A DNA stretch of 38,629 bases. Source: Mycobacterium sp. IS-836 (GTDB lineage: Bacteria > Actinomycetota > Actinomycetes > Mycobacteriales > Mycobacteriaceae). A program made the position numbers and the translations under genes. How positions within the stretch are numbered: the stretch's first letter is position 1; each line of letters opens with the position of its first letter. The stretch is taken from assembly GCF_001954275.1 (NCBI RefSeq), contig NZ_MBEU01000054.1:1-38629 (forward strand). The letters are read 5' to 3'. The notes beneath the pieces were generated by a model. That model had not been told where the DNA came from. It saw nothing but the letters and a program-made list of their open reading frames with translations, and did no database searches. Below, one piece after another: positions 35,481 through 38,629 of the stretch.

Positions 35481-35870
35481 TCAGAAGGAGCCGGTCAGGA
35501 ATTCCTCGACAAGTTTCTTGGGCGCCTGGGTCAGCCAGGCCTCGGTGATCAGCTCCTCGAGGCCGCGGGCCTCGATCTCGGCCAGTCTGACCAGCACCGC
35601 CGGATACCCGTCGAAGTGCGGGGTGGTGAAGTAGATGGCCGGCTCGTCGGCGATCAACGCGAACTTGACGCCCTCGTCGGACACCCGGACGCCGAGAATG
35701 TCGCCCTCGGGTGGCTCGGCACCGCTTGCCGTCAGCGCCTCGCGGTCCGACGGGCGCAGCGGACGCTCCCACGCCAGCAACTTCTTGCCGACCCGCCAGT
35801 CATGCGGTGACTGTTCGGAGGTCAGCGGTAGCTCGCCAACGATGCGGGCGACGTCGTCCCACGTGGCCAC
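35481..35870 (-). CDS. MmcQ/YjbR family protein (Rv2570-like)
   Basis: A 129-residue protein of the YjbR/CyaY-like DNA-binding-fold family: ARIVGELPLTSEQSPHDWRVGKKLLAWERP, then GVRVSDEGVKFALI and a conserved ending (TEAWLTQAPKKLVEEFL). The GTG at 35870 is the start. Function is not established for the family. It runs opposite to the transporter and the transglutaminase genes on either side. Confidence 0.87.
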   Translation of the reverse strand: MATWDDVARIVGELPLTSEQSPHDWRVGKKLLAWERPLRPSDREALTASGAEPPEGDILGVRVSDEGVKFALIADEPAIYFTTPHFDGYPAVLVRLAEIEARGLEELITEAWLTQAPKKLVEEFLTGSF

Positions 35871-35939
35871 ACCACGATTGTGCGCCGGTTATGGTGCGGT
35901 TGGTGCCGTATTGGCAATCGATTACGAGGAGGTGGCGGG

Positions 35940-36881
35940 TTGTCTTCGGAAGCGTCTCAGGTGCAGGCTCCGGTTACCCGCCGCCATCGCGTCACCCATC
36001 GCACCGAGTACCGCTACTCCGACACGGTGACCAGCTCCTACGGCCGCGGTTTTCTCACCCCGCGGGATTCACTGCGGCAGCGCTGCATCGCGCACCGGCT
36101 GGATATCGAGCCGGCTCCCGCCGACATCTCCACCAGCCCCGACGCCTACGGCAACGTCAGCTCCTTTTTCCACGTCACCGAGCCGCATCGCACCCTCACG
36201 ATCACCAGCGACTCCATCGTCGACGTGTATCCGCTGCCCCTCGAGACGTACACCAGCGGCCCGGCCGTGGCGCCCTGGGAGGAAGCCCGGCCGGCCGGAC
36301 CCCGGGGGGCGCTGGCGACCGAGTTCACCCTGGACCTCGATCCGCCCGAGATCACCGACGCCGTGCGCGAATACGCGGCCCCCAGCTTCGTGCCCGGGCG
36401 CCCGCTGGTCGAGGTGTTGTGCGACCTCGCGTCCCGGATCTTCACCGACTTCACCTACCGGTCGGGGTCGACGACGATTTCCACCGGGGTGAACGAGGTT
36501 CTGGCGGCCCGGGAGGGGGTATGCCAAGACTTCGCGAGGCTGGCGATCGCCTGCCTGCGAGCCAATGGTCTGGCGGCGTGTTATGTGTCCGGTTATCTGG
36601 CCACCGACCCGCCGCCTGGAAAGGACCGGATGATCGGTATCGACGCCACCCATGCCTGGGCCTCGGTGTGGACACCGCGGGAGCCCGGCCAGTTCGAATG
36701 GCTGGGCCTCGATCCCACCAACGACCAGATGGTCGACCAGCGCTACATCGTCGTCGGGCGCGGCCGCGACTACGCGGACGTGCCGCCGCTGCGGGGCATC
36801 ATCTACACGGACGCGGAGAACAGCGTGATCGACGTCGCCGTGGACGTGGTGCCGTTCGAGGGTGACGAGCTGGATGCGTGA
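35940..36881 (+). CDS. Transglutaminase-like cysteine peptidase-fold protein (Rv2569c-like)
   Basis: A 313-residue protein with an N-terminal beta domain (RRHRVTHRTEYRYSDTVTSSYGRGFLTPR) and a transglutaminase-like core. The Cys-His-Asp triad is visible in REGVCQDFARLA, DATHAWASVW and GLDPTND. The TTG at 35940 is preferred because GAGGAGG precedes it and the following residues fit the family; an upstream ATG at 35880 gives an unlikely extension. The stop overlaps the start of the metallopeptidase gene. In many bacteria such proteins neighbour alpha-E and circularly permuted ATP-grasp genes and are thought to act on peptides or amide bonds. Confidence 0.9.
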   Translation: MSSEASQVQAPVTRRHRVTHRTEYRYSDTVTSSYGRGFLTPRDSLRQRCIAHRLDIEPAPADISTSPDAYGNVSSFFHVTEPHRTLTITSDSIVDVYPLPLETYTSGPAVAPWEEARPAGPRGALATEFTLDLDPPEITDAVREYAAPSFVPGRPLVEVLCDLASRIFTDFTYRSGSTTISTGVNEVLAAREGVCQDFARLAIACLRANGLAACYVSGYLATDPPPGKDRMIGIDATHAWASVWTPREPGQFEWLGLDPTNDQMVDQRYIVVGRGRDYADVPPLRGIIYTDAENSVIDVAVDVVPFEGDELDA

Positions 36882-37929
36882 TTTTCACTGCCCCAACTGC
36901 GGCCAGCGTCTGACGTTCGAGAACTCCACCTGCCTGGCGTGTGGTAGCGCGCTGGGGTTCTCGCTCGAGAACATGGCCCTGCTGGTGATCACCACCGGTG
37001 AGGACGGCGACAAGTCCGGCTTCGTCTGCGCCAGCGAGTATGAATTATGCGCCAATCGCCATCTCGCCGAATGCAATTGGTTGGTTTCCATCAACAACCC
37101 AGGCGGACTGTGCACATCGTGCGCGCTGACGCTGGAACGGCCCAACGACAACGACGCCGACGGACTGGCCGCGTTCGCCCGGGCCGAGGCGGCCAAGCGG
37201 AGGCTGGTCGCCGAGCTGTCCGAATTGAAGTTGCCGATAGTCGGGCGTGACCGGGATCCCGACTACGGCTTGGGATTTCGCCTGCTGTCCAGCGCGCACG
37301 AGAAGGTGATAACCGGCCACGACAACGGCGTCATCACACTGGATTTGGCCGAGGGCGACGACGTCCATCGCGAACAGCTGCGGGTCGAGATGGAAGAGCC
37401 GTACCGGACGCTGCTCGGCCACTTCCGGCACGAGGTGGGGCATTACTACTTCTACCGGCTGATCACTCCGTCCAGCGATTACCTGGCACGGTTCAACGAG
37501 CTGTTCGGCGATCCCGACGCCGACTATCAGGAGGCGCTGGATCGGCATTACAGCGAAGGTGCGCCGCAGGGTTGGCAGGAGAGCTTCGTGTCGTCGTATG
37601 CGACCATGCACCCCGCCGAGGATTGGGCCGAGACCTTCGCCCATTACCTGCACATCCGCGACACGCTGGACACCTGCGCCTGGTGCGGCCTGGCCCCGGC
37701 GTCGGCGACCTTCGACCGGCCTGCCTTGGGCCCCAGCGCATTTCCGAACATCATCGAGATGTGGCTGCCGTTGTCGTGGTCGCTGAACATGGTGAACCGT
37801 TCGATGGGCCACGACGACCTGTATCCCTTCGTGTTGCCCGCGGCCGTCCTGGAGAAGATGCAGTTCATCCACACCGTCATCGACGAGGTGACTTCGGATT
37901 CGAAGGGGCCCACCGCGGTTAGTGCCTAG
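36874..37929 (+). CDS. Putative zinc metallopeptidase with N-terminal zinc ribbons (Rv2568c-like)
   Basis: A 351-residue cytoplasmic protein. The N-terminus has zinc-ribbon Cys pairs (FHCPNCGQ, CLACG) and a further group (CANRH...C, GLCTSC). The C-terminal domain carries a HEVGH metallopeptidase motif in HFRHEVGHYYFYRL, with downstream EDWAETFAHYLH supplying another ligand. ATG 36874 overlaps the end of the transglutaminase gene by 8 bp; a GTG at 36862 is a less likely start. The overlap indicates joint expression and a shared pathway, probably processing of a peptide modification. Substrate unknown. Confidence 0.88.
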   Translation: MRDFHCPNCGQRLTFENSTCLACGSALGFSLENMALLVITTGEDGDKSGFVCASEYELCANRHLAECNWLVSINNPGGLCTSCALTLERPNDNDADGLAAFARAEAAKRRLVAELSELKLPIVGRDRDPDYGLGFRLLSSAHEKVITGHDNGVITLDLAEGDDVHREQLRVEMEEPYRTLLGHFRHEVGHYYFYRLITPSSDYLARFNELFGDPDADYQEALDRHYSEGAPQGWQESFVSSYATMHPAEDWAETFAHYLHIRDTLDTCAWCGLAPASATFDRPALGPSAFPNIIEMWLPLSWSLNMVNRSMGHDDLYPFVLPAAVLEKMQFIHTVIDEVTSDSKGPTAVSA

Positions 37930-37936
37930 ACGCCGG

Positions 37937-38629
37937 CTAGGCCGGCATCACGCGGCGTTCGTCGCCTCCCCACAGCGGCCGCATGGCGATCGGCAGCGCC
38001 AGCTGTGTTTCGGTGATCGCCTCGGCCAGATCGCGCAACTCGGTTTGGATCGCGGCGAGCAGGTCCGCCAGCTGCGCGCGGCGCCCGTCGGTGACCTCGT
38101 CCAACTCGTCGGGATGCGACCGGCGCAGCCGCGTTCCGATCTCGTCGACCAGCCGCTCCGGGCGCGACGATCCCGACGAGCCGGGCAGGTCCTTGAGGTC
38201 GGCCCGCAGCCGCTCCACCTGATAGAGCAGCGATCGCGGGTTTTGCGCGTCGAACAGCATCAGCTCGGTCATCGCGGCGACGCTGACCTTGCCGACCGTG
38301 CGGCGCCGGTAGATCACCGACGATTCGCACGCCACCAGCGTGGACTCGATGATGGCCTGCTCGGCGGCGGCGCCGCGCACGGTGGTCATCGTGGCTCCCA
38401 GCAACGCGGTCAGCCAGAGGCCGCGCTCGATGCGTTTGCCGATGTCCATCATCGTCCAGCCCACGTCGCGCACCATCGACTCGCCGGCGATCCCGGCCAG
38501 CGTCAGCATCCCGGCCAGCGTCTGCGAATGCGCCGAGGCGAGCACGCTGTCGGCCCGGGCGGTGCGCGACCAGCTGTCCAACGACACGTGGATGGTGCTG
38601 GCCGGCGTGGAGCGCGCGCTGGCCCACAA
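37937..38629 (-). CDS. Alpha-E domain protein, C-terminal part (Rv2567-like)
   Basis: The last 230 residues of a larger protein that begins beyond the right edge. The visible part is helical and matches the alpha-E domain (DUF403): AGMLTLAGIAGESMVRDVGWTMMDIGKRIERGLWLTALLG, then VYRRRTVGKVSVAAMTELMLFDAQNPRSLLYQVERL (the first residue after the alignment is I in this protein). In M. tuberculosis the complete protein carries a circularly permuted ATP-grasp domain before alpha-E (family knowledge); whether it does so here cannot be seen. It converges on the metallopeptidase gene with a 7 bp gap. Such ATP-grasp/alpha-E proteins are predicted to form amide or peptide bonds. Confidence 0.88.
   Translation of the reverse strand: MWASARSTPASTIHVSLDSWSRTARADSVLASAHSQTLAGMLTLAGIAGESMVRDVGWTMMDIGKRIERGLWLTALLGATMTTVRGAAAEQAIIESTLVACESSVIYRRRTVGKVSVAAMTELMLFDAQNPRSLLYQVERLRADLKDLPGSSGSSRPERLVDEIGTRLRRSHPDELDEVTDGRRAQLADLLAAIQTELRDLAEAITETQLALPIAMRPLWGGDERRVMPA

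Overview
The window is GC-rich chromosomal DNA from a Mycobacterium. Gene content and order match, from memory, the Mycobacterium tuberculosis block Rv2567 to Rv2599, read here in the opposite orientation. Protein sequences such as Rel, SecD, AspS and the Rv2578c-like enzyme are close to their M. tuberculosis counterparts but not identical. Several genes of the M. tuberculosis block are absent (vapBC40, PE_PGRS44, dhaA) and others are inserted. This suggests another, probably slow-growing, species, perhaps near the M. avium complex; the species call is inference. No tRNA, rRNA, IS element, prophage or CRISPR array was seen, and no stretch over 300 bases lacks a gene.

Layout. (1) 1-1596, minus: a conserved cluster of unknown function (DUF4247, DUF2617, DUF4178); the first 50 or so bases look like a poor contig end. 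(2) 1737-3988, plus: a LexA box and the ruvC-ruvA-ruvB Holliday-junction operon. (3) 4207-6077, plus: two paralogous four-helix membrane proteins flanking a DUF1304 protein. (4) 6085-11039, minus: carboxylic acid reductase (car/fadD9) and 4-aminobutyrate transaminase (gabT). (5) 11184-19166, plus: yajC-secD-secF, a peptide-binding-type lipoprotein, apt and rel, linking protein export, purine salvage and (p)ppGpp. (6) 19197-21956, minus: a cyclophilin (ppiB) and, just downstream, a receptor-type Ser/Thr kinase whose outer domain is a second, degenerate copy of that cyclophilin. (7) 22063-24292, plus: a glyoxalase II-like hydrolase, hisS and a small Cys-rich protein. (8) 24513-26360, plus: a DivIVA-like coiled-coil protein and an SPL-like radical SAM protein with a perfect LexA box directly before its start. 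(9) 26357-31603, mostly minus: a Tat-exported purple acid phosphatase, a patatin, a small secreted protein (plus strand), a YpfJ-type metalloprotease, an SRPBCC protein and a PanE-like reductase. (10) 31660-35870: aspS, a small secreted protein, a deazaflavin-type oxidoreductase, an FUSC-type transporter and a YjbR protein; an insertion scar lies at the aspS 3' end. (11) 35940-38629: a transglutaminase-like protein, a zinc metallopeptidase and the alpha-E end of a partial gene, part of a widespread but uncharacterised peptide-modification neighbourhood.

The best candidates for new biology are the kinase-cyclophilin receptor next to its parent cyclophilin, the LexA-controlled radical SAM protein, and the aspS 3'-end rearrangement, where an older C-terminal tail is stranded about 500 bp downstream.
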